This document shows, piece after piece, positions 1 through 12,042 of a stretch of 64,000 bases of DNA. The stretch is taken from positions 268,505-332,504 of the forward strand of contig JANPYM010000005.1 of assembly GCA_025890175.1 (NCBI GenBank), given 5' to 3'. The notes under the pieces are model-generated. The model searched no databases, was not told the origin of the DNA, and worked only from the letters and a program-made list of their open reading frames with translations. Position numbers and translations under genes: made by a program. Source of the DNA: Ciborinia camelliae (Eukaryota; Ascomycota; Leotiomycetes; Helotiales; Sclerotiniaceae). Numbering within the stretch: the stretch's first letter is position 1; every line of letters starts with the position of its first letter.

Positions 1-528
1 GAATAAATGAACAATTACATATTGATGTCCAAGTTCCAAGTTCCAACCCACAAGTTTCACAACCCGTGAACTCCTTCCCGATCGTCTATGGTATTAATCA
101 TGCTCAGTGCGCTCTTATAACTGGAGCAAGCATGATTGTGAGATTGATGATGATGCACCGAGTATACAGTAAGTAGTATCCCATACGCAAACATTTTCGC
201 AACACTAACAAGGACAAGGGAAAGGAGAATTCTACTTTCCAGACTCCAGTCAATAGTGTCCACAGGGAGAAATAGTATTAGAGTAGCGAACTATGAGTAG
301 AGGTTTCATCTCTTTTACTTTTGGCCTATGCAATTGTCCATTTTGGTACAATTCTGGACTGAGCCGCATATTTCCCTTTCAATCTAACTTCTTTTTTTGT
401 CTCTTTTTCAGCGCTTGATTTATACATACTGTTCTTTTTTCGCCATATTGATTGTTCATTTTTTTCGTGTGATAATTTGGAGGGTTATTTTATTTCATCA
501 TTTTTCTTAAAACTTCGCATGAAAACTG
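1..528. other. intergenic, 5' of MFS gene
   Basis: No convincing gene is seen. The last 200 bases are T-rich (for example around 385-505), as is common just upstream of fungal start codons. The open frame on the minus strand (57-263) has no recognisable motif and is treated as chance. Confidence 0.5.
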
Positions 529-2558
529 ATGACCATGTTGGATAAAAACAACATCCCAACAACCGGATCGTCACCCGCCCTACCCAGGCACGGAGGAGTA
601 TCTAGTTTCCATCGTCGACATACCTCTCTCGTGACTTCATTAGCACGTGAGACATTTGAACCACGCTCTAGTACTTCCTTAGAATCCCATCTGGAAATAC
701 ATGGTCCCAAACCGCAACCAGTGACATGGATGTTACTACCGCGAAAAGATCAACTAGCTATTCTCTTTTTTTCTAGATTGGTGGATTTCTTGCAAGTTGC
801 TTCATTGCAGGCTTATATGTTCTATCAATTGAAGAGTTTCGATCCAGATTTATCTAATGCTGCTATTTCCTCGCAGGCGGGGATATTGCAGGGGTGTTTT
901 ACCGGAGCTCAGGTCTGTACTGCAGTACTATGGGGTAAGGCCGCTGATACCTGGGGGAGGAAGGTGGTTCTCATGATCGGATTGTTTGGAACGGCCATCT
1001 CATGTATGGGATACGGATTCTCGACGACGTTTTGGCAAGCTGCTCTATTTCGAGCCTTTGGTGGTGCTATCAACGGTACTGTTGGAATAATGTCAGTACT
1101 TAAATCTTCTATCTTCAAGTCTATATTAGCTAAATCCTTTCAATTAGACGTACCATGGTTGCGGAGTTTACTAAAGAAAAGAAATATCAATCTCGAGCAT
1201 TTTTGATCTTACCTATGAGTTTTAACGTGGCTGGTATATTGGGTCCAGGTATGTCTATATATATATTGGGTAAATCACTTCATCATGTACTAATATTGCT
1301 CATAGTCATGGGTGGATTACTTGCAGATCCAGCAATGACACTCCCAGGTCTTTTCGGTGAGCAAGCTGTATTTGGATTCAAGTGGCTTCAATCATATCCC
1401 TATGCTCTTCCCGGTATTCTCAATGCCATCTTCCTAGCAACCACCGGTGCCATCGTATTCCTGGGACTAGAAGAGGTAAGTGATCTTGGTGTGGCATATA
1501 TTCCGATGTCTTTACCCCCGCCTATCTGGATGCGAGATTCTAACTTTTGGCATTAATCTTAGACTCTTCCTTCAGCACGTGGCAAATTCGATTATGGAAT
1601 TAACTTGATGAATCGAATTAAACAATCGATAGGCTTTGGAACTATCATTGCTCCACTCGATTACTCTCACCTCGAAACTTCAACCGATAGCCTCGATACC
1701 TTCGAACCCAAATCAATAAATCGTCCCACCGCAAACAAATTACCCTTTAGTCGCATCTGGACCAAAAATGTAATCTTCACCCTCATCACCGGCGCCTTCT
1801 TTGATTTCCACCTTGGAGCCTTCGCAAACATCTGGTCACTATTCCTCTCCACCCCTCGAACGACTTCCACCGATTCCCGCTCTCCCCCTTTCGTATTCAC
1901 AGGCGGTCTCGGGATGCCCGCCGCAACCGTCGGCTTGGCAACATCGATCCTCGGTATCTTGGGCATGGCTCTACAAGTTCTACTTTATCCACGTGTGCAC
2001 TCCAGACTCGGCACGCTCCTCTGTTTTAGAATTTTTCTAATCCTCTTCCCTATTGCCTATTTCTTCGCTCCCTATCTAGCCGTCCTACCATCTAGCACGT
2101 CGGTGCCCGAGCCGGCGGCTGGACTGGCCATTTGGATTGGAATATTCTTCGTCCTTTTATTTGCGGTATTGGCGAGAACCTTTACGCTTCCGGCTACCAT
2201 TATCCTGTTGAATAATTGCTCGCCTCATCCTTCTGTCCTAGGCACCATCCATGGCATTGGTCAGAGTGTCTCGGCGGGATTTCGCACCGTGGGACCAGTG
2301 GTGGGTGGGATTTGGTATGGACAGGGATTGAAGAGGGGGATGGTGGGGTGCGCGTGGTGGGAGACGGCGGTGGTTGCCGCGGCGGGATGTGTAACTGCTA
2401 TGTGGGTTTATGAGGGGAGTGGACATGAGGTGTTTTTAGCTGGGGAGGAGGGGGGGGAGGTTGAGGGGGAAGAGATGGAAATGCAGGGGTTGATGAGAGA
2501 GAATCAAAGGGAGAGGGGAGAAGGGGTTTTGGCTGAGAGGCATGGGTTATTGGGATAG
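529..2558 (+). CDS. MFS transporter, four exons
   Basis: This is a polytopic membrane carrier of the major facilitator superfamily; the substrate is unknown. Exons are 529-1091, 1148-1248, 1306-1475 and 1563-2558, joining into 609 codons. The 56-nt, 57-nt and 87-nt introns start GTCAGT, GTATGT and GTAAGT; the second has a TACTAAT branch site. The joins restore family motifs: motif A appears as GKAADTWGRK in exon 1, the first join gives GIMRTMVAEF, the second GPVMGGLLADP, and the third LEETLP. These loops match fungal transporters related to zinc-induced-facilitator-like and YCR023C-type proteins (established family knowledge). A cytoplasmic N-terminus of about 75 residues and a central loop of about 70 residues are hydrophilic, and the tail is Glu/Gly-rich. 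Immediately after the TAG the frame stays open for 32 more codons (see findings). ATG 535 is an alternative start. Substrate class is inference. Confidence 0.9.
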
Positions 2559-3932
2559 ATGGGTGGGAGTACTAGTTTGGATTTGAGGGATGATGAGGAG
2601 GAGGAGGAGGCGGAAAATAGAAGTATTTTGGGGAATGGCAAGGGAGTGACTAGGTAGGAGCTTGGAAATGAGATGGGATTTGGCTATGGAAAGAGGAGGA
2701 AAAGGCGTATAGGTGTTATGTGTTATATCGCTTTATATCATATTATGGAAATACCCACCTACCATACGATTATTTATATTTAAACTTCAGAAGTCCAGGC
2801 TGAATCCCAACTGGTTAGTTAGATTAGGTGTTCGGAAATCAGAATTAAAATCAAGAAACGTCAAATCATTTTGGACTTTACATCTAATAATATGTAAATG
2901 TATAGTAGGACTGACTTTTAACTCCATCTTTCCTACCTATTAAACATTTAAGAATTAGTCATGGGTGAATTTAATCATAGTAGGTAATTGGAGGACAGGT
3001 GAATGAAAATATGCTATAGACTGCACGATGATGTATAGATAATGTGGTGAAATAACCCACCGCGTCGGGACTCATCCTATTTCCAATTCTCCAATCCTCT
3101 CCATTCTGGTCCTTCATTCTTCAATTTGCAAAATCATATGCGCCGTCTTTTCACTCATCCCCATCGCCAAAACTTAAATCAAGTGCGTCACATTCGATCT
3201 CGTGGTCCCCATCACTCTATAAGCTGCATACTTGCATCTGCTCTCCAATTAACATCGCCCGATGAATAGAATGCTCCATTTCCTTCTCATCGCCAATGGA
3301 TCTAAGTGCTGAGTGAAAATAGGACTATCAAACAATCCTATTTGATTGAGGTTGTATGGTGAAGTGATATACCTAGATAAGTTCAAGTCAAGGGGAAGAA
3401 GATTCAACCGGGTAATCATCGGCATCTCTCTCCTCTCTCTCCGAATCTCTTCCATCAATCAATATCTGTATTTCACCAAATTCAACCCAAATTATTATAA
3501 AATAAATTTTCATGATTCTATCTACACAAAGGAAATCTATTATCATTGTAGCGTCATTGAAATTCCTTGCAGTTAACAAGGAGAAGAGAAGTGAGATTGT
3601 TCTGTGTTCCTGAGCTTCATTACCACGCGTTTTGTCCTTGAAAATTTGTCCTATCCATCCATCCATCCATCCATCCATCCCATCCATCCCATTCATCAAT
3701 TCGTCAATTCATCAGTCCACCCATCCGCCCATCATCCATCACCCATCATTCATCATTTCTGTCATACCTGGGTAGACTTTGCAAAACCAAGAAATTAAAA
3801 GCAAACCCCTAAGAAAGGGGACACAAAGAGGGAAGGCAAACGAGAAGTAGCATTGTGGGAGACCTTTCGAAGTCTTTAATGTGCCACTGATAACGCAGTC
3901 ATTACTTCATTACCATTAGACCAGCAAGCGCC
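2559..3932. other. intergenic with CCAT microsatellite
   Basis: The first 99 bases continue the MFS reading frame beyond its stop codon. The rest holds only short open frames without motifs. A simple CCAT repeat lies at about 3655-3692, followed by looser CCATC/CATTC copies to about 3750. It lies between two convergent genes, so it should contain both 3' ends. Confidence 0.55.
3655..3692. repeat. (CCAT)n microsatellite
   Basis: Consecutive CCAT units are visible in the sequence, breaking into CCCATCCATCC at the right end. Confidence 0.9.
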
Positions 3933-5690
3933 TCAAATCCAACCCCCGTGCCCATTTTCCTTGTCGACACGCTGAATGGAGGACCCCCCCTCTATCTCGG
4001 TATACGAGATATCGTGGGTGTCCTCATTCACCGTGCCAGGCACGGGGGGATTTGTGAACGGGAAGCGATTTTCAATCTCTTCCTGTCGTTGTTGAGCGCG
4101 ACGCGCATTATCCATCATTTCCTGGTAAAATCGACGTTCCTTGTCCTGGTCGAAGACTGAGGAAAACGTTGCGGTTTTGTGGACCTTTCGTCTCCCTTCC
4201 AGAATTGCCAATGTGTTATCCCTTTCCGCCACGGTGCGTAGAATTTCTGCGTCAACAGGGGTAGGTGGGATTGCATTGTAAGACCTATCCCTGTTGACGA
4301 TTGGTTCTACCCAAGTTGTGGGCGGGGTTAAATCGGGAGTGCTGTTCCTGTCACCAGTGGACTTCATGTTGGTGGAAGCGCAATTGGAACTGGTCGAAGG
4401 AGAGGAAAATGCAGAAGGTGGCTCGACCCATTTATCAGTAGGGGTAGTGACTCGATCTGGAACTTGAGTAACCGATGCAGTAGCTCCATGTAGTTCAGCG
4501 CTTTGTGCCGAGAAATGACCATCAAAATTTGACCAACGGGGATGTTCACAGGAAGAGCGTCTAGTGGCATTTTCTCCGTATATTGTGAGATCTCTATCCG
4601 GTGACTTCGGTGGGATAGAAGGGGCGACAGAAATATTACTTGAATGCCTTGAATGCCTTGAATGTTGAAGAGCTAAACCTTGATCATTAGAAAACACGGG
4701 ATGACCAGGCAGTTCGACTGGTTGAGGATCCATTATATAATGCGTGTCAGCTTCATACAATCCTTCGGGGTGTGCGGCCTGTCTTGAGTGCGTTTGTTGA
4801 ATTTCCTCCCCGAAATCCTTGAAGGCTTTTTTTATTGGTCCAGTATCTATCCACCATTCCTCCCCCTTCTTGAAAAGATCGGCAAATGTTTTCTTCAAGG
4901 TTTTGCGTTGACCTCTGGTGGCCAAATCTGTTGGAGCTCCGTTTCCGACGTATCGTTCCGGTAGTTCTATAGGATCTGATATGCTCTTATTCCTGGAGTT
5001 TCTTCTTCTGCGTAACCACCATATAAGAAAACAAATGCCAACAATAGCGACTATGCCACCGGCGATAGCTGGAACTAAAATGATCAATTTTGGTGTTGAA
5101 CTTTTGTGGGTGTTGTTGTCGGGTAGAGTTGTAACCGATGTACCAGGTGCTATTGCCGCGGATGACTTGGAAGAAGATGAGACCCGCGGTGTACTGCTTG
5201 ATAAGCTTTTAGAAGTCATAGACGAGCTAGACGATGTTAATGGCCCTGTGACTTGGTTCGCACTACTCGAGCTGCTCATGGTTTGCGGAATGGGTACGCT
5301 GCTCGTACTAGTTGACGTAAGAACGTAGGTTATCACGCTCGAAGGAAATGGCTTTGACCAGGTGGTGAGATCTGTGGTAGTGAGTATTATTGGAGAACCA
5401 CCCGGCGGGTAAGTTGTATAAATGATGACCAATCCCGCCGAAATGTACCATTCTCCAGTAGTAGTAGAAGTAGGAGCCGAATTCTACAAATATTTGTTAG
5501 CTTCGAACGCGCTGTTTTGCTCATGTGAGAATCATACCTGTGAGGAAGTGACGGTAATAGGTTGAGGAACAACGGTTGTGAAAGAAGTGAGCGTCAAAAT
5601 CTTTAAGCTGCTACTTGGACTTGAATTGTCTGCCATGCCCAAAAAGGAACATAAACAGACGATTAAGATCGCCAACAACGGAGGACGCAT
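3933..5690 (-). CDS. mucin-like single-pass membrane protein
   Basis: Not assigned to a named family. Exon 1 is 5690-5538 and exon 2 is 5483-3933, with a 54-nt intron (GTATGA...TTTGTAG); the join is in phase 0 and gives 567 residues. Residues 1-20 form a signal peptide (MRPPLLAILIVCLCSFLGMA). A Ser/Thr/Pro-rich ectodomain follows, with dense serine runs near residues 118-158. One transmembrane helix lies near 183-208 and is followed at once by RRRR, which predicts a cytoplasmic C-terminus of about 360 residues. The start at 5690 was chosen because it places the signal peptide at the N-terminus; an upstream in-frame start at 5822 would bury it. This architecture resembles fungal cell-wall stress sensors (Wsc/Mid2-like) and other Ser-rich TM proteins, but no WSC Cys pattern is present. 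A sensor role is inference only. Confidence 0.8.
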
Positions 5691-7149
5691 TTTTAATATC
5701 AAAATGCGGAAGATGGTGGCTCTGATGGAACTGTAAAGGAGTGCAAAGGGTGATAGACGTGTGCTATAAAGTAGAGAAGCAACCTGAAGAATTGCGACTG
5801 ATCGAAAGTGGTGAGCTCCCAAGAGGCAAGCAGAGTGGTTTTGGGGCGCGCCTCAGATCGATGATAATGGAGAAGGCAGGCAATAACTCCAAGAGTGTAG
5901 AGAATACCAAAGCTATGGTTCTGGACCAAAGCCTTGGAGAATTGATGAGAAAAACCAGGTATTCGCTGGAGGTCAATAATAAAAAGGTTGTTGGTTGAGG
6001 TTCAAATCTGAATTCAATATTATTTGGAGATTGTGAGAAGATGGTGGGCAGATTGAAAATTCGAATCAAGCTAACTCTTTTGGACATGGGTCAACTCTCG
6101 GCATCGACATCAATGTCATGAAGAATTCATGGAGAATTGAGAAAAAAGTTAACTGACAGGGATTAGTATGAGAGGTCAATATTTGAGATACTGTTGTGGT
6201 GTTGTCCGGACTTCATCTATTCAAAGGGAAACCTTCGGCTGAGTGGTCTAGTGATCCTATGTGTATCCAACCAGTTGTTGATCCTGAGATATATTTGAAG
6301 ACCAATGTAATATATGTGGATAATCCACAAGTGCCTTTCGAAAGAACTCAATGATGCACACACTTTGAGATATTCTATGGTTGATAGAGGAAAGATTGTT
6401 GGTATTGAAAGGAAGTTGGAGCCGTAGATATCTCCAGAGTCTTGATTCACTTCCCTTTGATATACACATGAGAAGGTGTAATTCAACATGTGAATAACCG
6501 AGAGAGAGTTATCATGAAGGGGTGATAGTTCTCTGGATGACAATTGGGAACTCTGTAGTTTGGAGCTTGTCAAGAGTCTTTGAGTTCTCCTTTTACTTGG
6601 ATCGAAGAACACAAAATTTGGGTGTCCAGGGGCTTGGATGTCCTGTTCCTTCTTAGATGCCTTCTTTCTTTGATGGGGGATAAATAATCACCATCAATAT
6701 ATCTTTCACCCAGCTACAATCTTCACAATCTACCAGAAAGTGTAATCTTTGTTCGTTGGTTGGTTGGTTGAAGTAGCAAGATCATCAGAGTCCAACTCTC
6801 CACAAATTGAAATTCACTCAGTGTGCAAATTTCTAAATTTGGTGGATAGGCCCACAAAATGGTCTGAAGTGTGAGCTTTTGAGGTCCTCCAAAGTGTTTC
6901 CTCAAGTTGGTGAGAAATGATGTAATAACCGGTGCCTTTGATGTCTTGACTTTATAATTTCCTGTTTAGACGTCCTGCTCAGATATGCTGAAGTTGTTGA
7001 TGTATGATCCTGGAAGATTTGAAAGTCATTTGGAACTGCAGAACTCTTGCACCACCTGCTGTACCGGAAGGGGAAATTTCCGAAGAATTGGAATGGAAAT
7101 GATTTATGTCTCTGAGATATAGTCTTGAATCTTTTGTAATAATAAAACC
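5691..7149. other. intergenic, upstream of membrane-protein gene
   Basis: Probable promoter of the minus-strand gene ending at 5690, then about 1 kb without a supported gene. A minus-strand open frame at 6217-6612 (131 codons) has no recognisable domain, and its composition does not look clearly coding, so it was left out. Confidence 0.45.
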
Positions 7150-8800
7150 TATAAAGACTCAAGGCTTTTAACAATACAAACCTTACCAGACTGTCAGATA
7201 TCTGATGGGCTGGAGAAAAGGTTGCGGATTTGTTGACTGATAAGTATATTGTTGTTCAAGTGTAAGAGATTTGGTTGATCTCGGAGGATGACTGTTCTTT
7301 TAAAGAGATATGAGTGTGTGGGTCGGTTGGAGAGTGAATCTCATTGGGGAATATTTTGAGCAAGGCGAAGGTATATGTTAGGGGACAGGAGGACCAAAAG
7401 GCACGTGCCTGATTTAAGAACCTCAAGAAGGTTCTAGAGATGTTTGGGTATCTCTTCTATATCTTTCATTTTTATCAACAAGATACATCTATTATTCCTA
7501 TTATCTTCTACTACTACGTACCCCTTAACATACCATTGCAAAATGACCCACAGGTATGGAACCTCGAGTCGGCTATTTGACGAGGTGCCCCCTATCTTTT
7601 GATGGTTGGGGAAAAAGGCATGGGGATTTTGACCAGTAAGTATATTATTGTGATACCAGAGGTTTGGTTGATGTTGAATAGCGGCGACCTTTTTAAAAAG
7701 ATCGGCGTGGAGTCATTTGAGGAGTGAATCTCATCGTATCTTTCCAAAAATCGACGAATATAGCTGTTGGAAACTGGGAGATCGGGGAAGACCAAGATCC
7801 ACCATCCAGCAAGTACATTTCACACAAATGTGCGACTTGACTATGGCATCGAGCGAGTATCGATCTATGTTCTCTCGCTTTCCGTTTCATCGGCTGAAGA
7901 ACTATTTTCTTCATTGACCTCAGCTTTGTGACTCACAATATATCATCGAAGATGATCCATTACGATGGGTCTTCGATTCGGTTATATTAGAAGATTTCCC
8001 TTTATATTATGGTAGCTTCCGCGTGGGAGGGACTTTTTAGTTTTGAGATTTGGTTGATCGTAGACTGTGGTGCTACATTCAAAGAATTATCGAAATTTGT
8101 CAGGTTTGGAAGTTAATCACATTGCAACTCCCGCATAGCAGAAAGGTATCCTGTGTCGAGTGATTTATAACAGTGGATGTTTGAGTCGCTTATGACTGAC
8201 TAGGTCTCCCTTATGGATGGAGCTTGATGCAGTTGTTGTTGAGGTGCAAGATGCTTATTTAGTATTGAACCTTTAAGAATCAGATTAAATGAAGGGTCGG
8301 AGTAAGGTGGTATTCAGGAGTGAATCTTACAGTAGCCTCTTGAACCAAAGCAAATTTTGTGAGAGAGGAAATGGGTATGGATCACGTGGTGGGACGGAAG
8401 TTAGTTCTAGAGAGAGTGCTTTGAAATCCTAGTATGGGGCTAACAGAGAAAACCCGGGTTCCATTTCCTTCCTTCCTTTTCTGGTTTCAAGTTCATCAGT
8501 AACCTAGCAAAAATATGGCATGGCGAACGCTTTATCAGAGTGGATCCTCAAGTCGATTATTTGATGAGATACCCCCTACAGTATGTTGTGACGAAGTCAT
8601 TGATGCGGGAGTGTGATGATGAGGTTATATCATTTGATTGATCTTGAATTGGTTATTTGTTTTAGAGCTACAGAAATGGGGTGAGTCATGTAAGTGAATC
8701 TCTTGAAAGCTAGCTCTTGAATGACAGCGAGCCCCAGCGAAGAAATGTTATAGCGAATGATCTATCAGAGTGGATATTTCAGTCAGTTATCTGGAGATAT
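7150..8800. repeat. degenerate tandem array, unit about 390 bp
   Basis: Diverged copies recur in the same orientation. One landmark is GAGTGAATCTCA or its variants near 7331, 7721, 8113, 8318 and 8691; four of these are spaced roughly 370-392 bases. A second landmark resembles CGAGTCGGCTATTTGACGAG near 7564, with relatives at about 8170, 8549 and 8777, the 8549 copy being followed by ACCCCCTA. A third is AAGTATATTGTTG near 7241 and 7634. The copies carry many substitutions and indels, so the array is old. No frame stays open through all copies. It may be a decayed gene or element array; the function is unknown. Confidence 0.55.
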
Positions 8801-10193
8801 ATTCTTCGGATAGAGTTGTGGAATGATAGTTACTTTCTATATTTCTTCCGAATCTCTAATCTTTGCACACCTCAAGCTACTTCCATATTGATCGTCAAGT
8901 AAAAGTTCTTGTCCAAAGATCGGTGTACTCCAAAATGATGTGATCAAAGAAAATGTGCTGGGGATTATATGATTGGAGAGGAAGTGCATGGGGGTTTCTA
9001 AAAAGAGTATCAAAATGGCTATATATTATTTCCTGTCACTCCAATTAAGCGAGATGACAGTCATTCAAATTTTGCAACCCTAGGTATGCCGTAGAAATTT
9101 AAGAGATATGTCTATTCTTGTATAATTTGTGATTCTCTGATGGAGGAACGTTTTTATCCAAGCGGAAAACCCTCGCAAGGTGAATGTTATAGCATGCCGT
9201 CATGGCCATCTTCTCCTCTCTTCAAATTCATTTTACTATGTTAGTACTCACGAGTGTATTTCCATTTATGCTCAAATTATCCTTGAGGAGTATCTTTTGA
9301 ATGATCTGGCGACCCTTTAGAGTCCATCATTGTCGTGAGACTCTTAATTGCATTTCAAGATATACATATAGAGAATGAGCTTACAGATCGGTTGAATGAT
9401 GCATTCATAGATCTTGTAGATGGCCGGCGAGGTTGCGCAACTTGAGCTTCAGGAATCACCAAATCCTGTTCCGCATCATGCAAAAAACTCATCATCAAAG
9501 AAGCTTTGATTAGGTATGTATATCCGGAACTTCCAGACTCTCACCTCACACTGGCAAACACTAATACTCCACATACCACCCTGCGATATACTCAAACCCA
9601 AGTATTGTCTTGTTTTTGCTCAGAATAAACTTACGGGAATTGTGAAGTTGGCCCCTTCAAATCCATCAAGAATCGGCAGAATCGAATAATGGCCACTATG
9701 GCTCAAATTATTTATTCGAAGCAAATCTCCAAATTTGTAAGTGAAGATAAACTTTAGGCTCGTTGGGCTGATTATCAGCTAGGCCAATCACGAGGAAGGG
9801 TTTATGTTTCTGTCACTATCCTAGCATCGTTGATGATTCCAACTTCAAAACAATAGAATTAGTGTTACCACTTTCAAGTAAGCTCACCAAGGTGCAAGTG
9901 ATTCACTACCTAGAATTAACTCTCCGATAAAAGCATAATTACTATTTTAGAACTATGTATTAATCGCCGTGTTCTAGGCGTGGCTCCCTCCAACGGAGCC
10001 TGCGGTTCCTACTACCCGACGATTAACAATAACCAATAAAATAATTTTGTTTCCAAGCCACTCTAAATATGGAGAGCGATATATAAATTCAAGGCAATAA
10101 AAAAGTGAGTGCCTATCCCTATATCAATGAAGAGAGATACACCCACCGTATTGTCTGCATGCAAAACAAGCCTCCTGAACCTTCTACTCATTC
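8801..10193. other. intergenic, no supported gene
   Basis: I see no conserved domain or spliceable open frame. A 28-codon ATG frame starts at about 9419 (MAGEVAQLELQ...) but stops at once and has no clear splice partner. The right end is the 3' flank of the monooxygenase gene. Confidence 0.45.
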
Positions 10194-12042
10194 TTAATTT
10201 TTTCTTCCTCCCTCTTCCTCCCTCTTCCTCACCACCTCCAAAAACTCGCCCACAATCCCTTTATAATCCGCACTTCTGTACGGTGCGAACCACTCATTCC
10301 ATGAGCTCATCCAGCCCCCAGCCATCTTCTTCCTCTTTCCTTCCACCCCCAACTCTGCACAAAGTAAATCACAAAGATCTTGAACTTCCGCTCCCACATT
10401 CGGTTCGATGATACCCGCTCTTCTATATCTCCACTTCATAAATGCATTCGCCCGAGATGTAGCCAGATCCATCTTCAATTTATCCTTGAAAACCTTGTTG
10501 ACTTCGGGAGAATGCATATTCTCGAGATAGGCAATGCCCCAAAGGGACGAGAGCTCGGCGTATGTAGGAATTTGAGGAGATGCCAGGACGCCGAGGAAAA
10601 TAATCGAGCGATCGTTGCGAGTGGCTAGGGAAGTGGGAATTGACTGACGATAGAGATGATACGGTGTATGGGTTGGTGGCCTTTCTTTAGTCTTGGGTGG
10701 ATTGGACAAGAAAGGGAAAGTTTGATGGACCCATTTATCGGATTCGGTATCAAGTTCCTTCCAATACGCTTTCATAGTAGGAGGCTCTTGATCGAATGGA
10801 ATCGGCAGATCAAGCTCAAGACGTACTTCAGGTGAGAAGAATTTGGAGAATGTTAGATTCCATCCAGTGGCAAAAATCAGTGCGTCTGTGGCAAGGTTGG
10901 TACCATTATCGAGGGTGACACTGTTGGAGTGGACCTGAGATATATGTGTGCGTTGGACATCAATTAGTGTTCCTTCGTTCAGTTTTTCGAATAAAGTATT
11001 GTTTTCTTGCAGAAAAGAGGGTGTAGATGTTGACCAAAACAAACTAATCGTTATTAGTAAAGCAACAATTTGGAATTGAGCGGACATCTTACTGTTGCAT
11101 ATCTGGTGCAATTTTCTTGGCATTCTCACTCTGACTATAGAGGTCCTTGAACATCATATGAGAAGCCCATTCCCAATACTTTCCCATCAACCAAATACCA
11201 GGCCAAAAGAGTCCACTATGCAAAAGCCAATACCAAAATCCATGAGTTCTCAGTAAACATGGAACCGTCAGACCCATGAATCTGGAGAATGCAATGGCGG
11301 CCAGATGAACCCCCCCTGATTTTGTTTGTATAAGCATTCCCGGACCAGCACCCTCCTCGCGTATCAACCAAGAAACTTTCTTTCCGGCTGAGGCGCATAG
11401 ATTGACAACCTCCGCAGCGGATTTATTACCCCCAACCACAGTTACATGCTTGACATTATCTGCAGTAATTTCGGCATGCCGAGCGCCGAGATATAGAGAA
11501 TGAAAGACGGGTCCATGAAATCGACTTGTATCGAGATTGGGCATTCTTGGATCCGAAGAAGGACCACTTGCAACGATCAATTTATCACACTTGAGAATCT
11601 CTTTTTCCTTCCCTTTCTCCTGAACCTCCAGAATCCATTTGCTCACACTCCATCTATTTATGCCACCAACTCCATTCTCGGGAGTCGCCGAAAGAACCTT
11701 CGTATTCAAGCGTAGATGTTCCTCAATATGAAATTTCTTGCAGAAATTGCGAAGATACTGGCCGACTTTGTATCCAGGAATGATACCCCACATCTCCAAA
11801 TCTGGATCTTCATCCATGCACATATCGGAAAATTCATAGCAACCAACTGGACTATCAGCAATGAGTCCAGGGTAACTCCGCTCGATACTCCAGACTCCGC
11901 CAACACTGCTGTCGGAGTCAATTATGGTCAATTTGATATTAGGGTTGAGCTGTAGGTATGTCCTAGCAGCTGCAATTCCCTGCCATCCTGCGCCAATGAT
12001 AATGACACTATGGTCGTCTTTGGTATGTTTTCCTGGAGACAT
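10194..12042 (-). CDS. FMO-like FAD/NADPH monooxygenase
   Basis: Flavin-dependent monooxygenase of the FMO / N-hydroxylating type, which would oxygenate a small nucleophilic or ketone substrate using NADPH and O2 (family knowledge; substrate unknown). Exon 1 is 12042-11093 and exon 2 is 11043-10194; the 49-nt intron (GTAAGA...TTTACTAATAACGATTAG) has a strong branch site. The product is 599 residues. The FAD Rossmann motif GAGWQG is at 17-22, the NADPH motif GGNKSA at 204-209, and the FATGW signature at 374-378. A hydrophobic patch (267-287) could be a membrane anchor. The predicted tail is Arg/Lys/Glu-rich. It stands alone here with no visible biosynthetic cluster around it, so a housekeeping or detoxifying role is as likely as secondary metabolism (inference). 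Confidence 0.9.

Noticed and set aside
6217..6612. 131-codon minus-strand open frame
   Set aside because: No domain, odd composition, no splice partners, and it lies in a region of old repeats.
9419..9505. 28-codon plus-strand ATG frame (MAGEVAQLELQ...)
   Set aside because: It looks somewhat coding but ends at TGA with no convincing donor site or continuation; too short to support.
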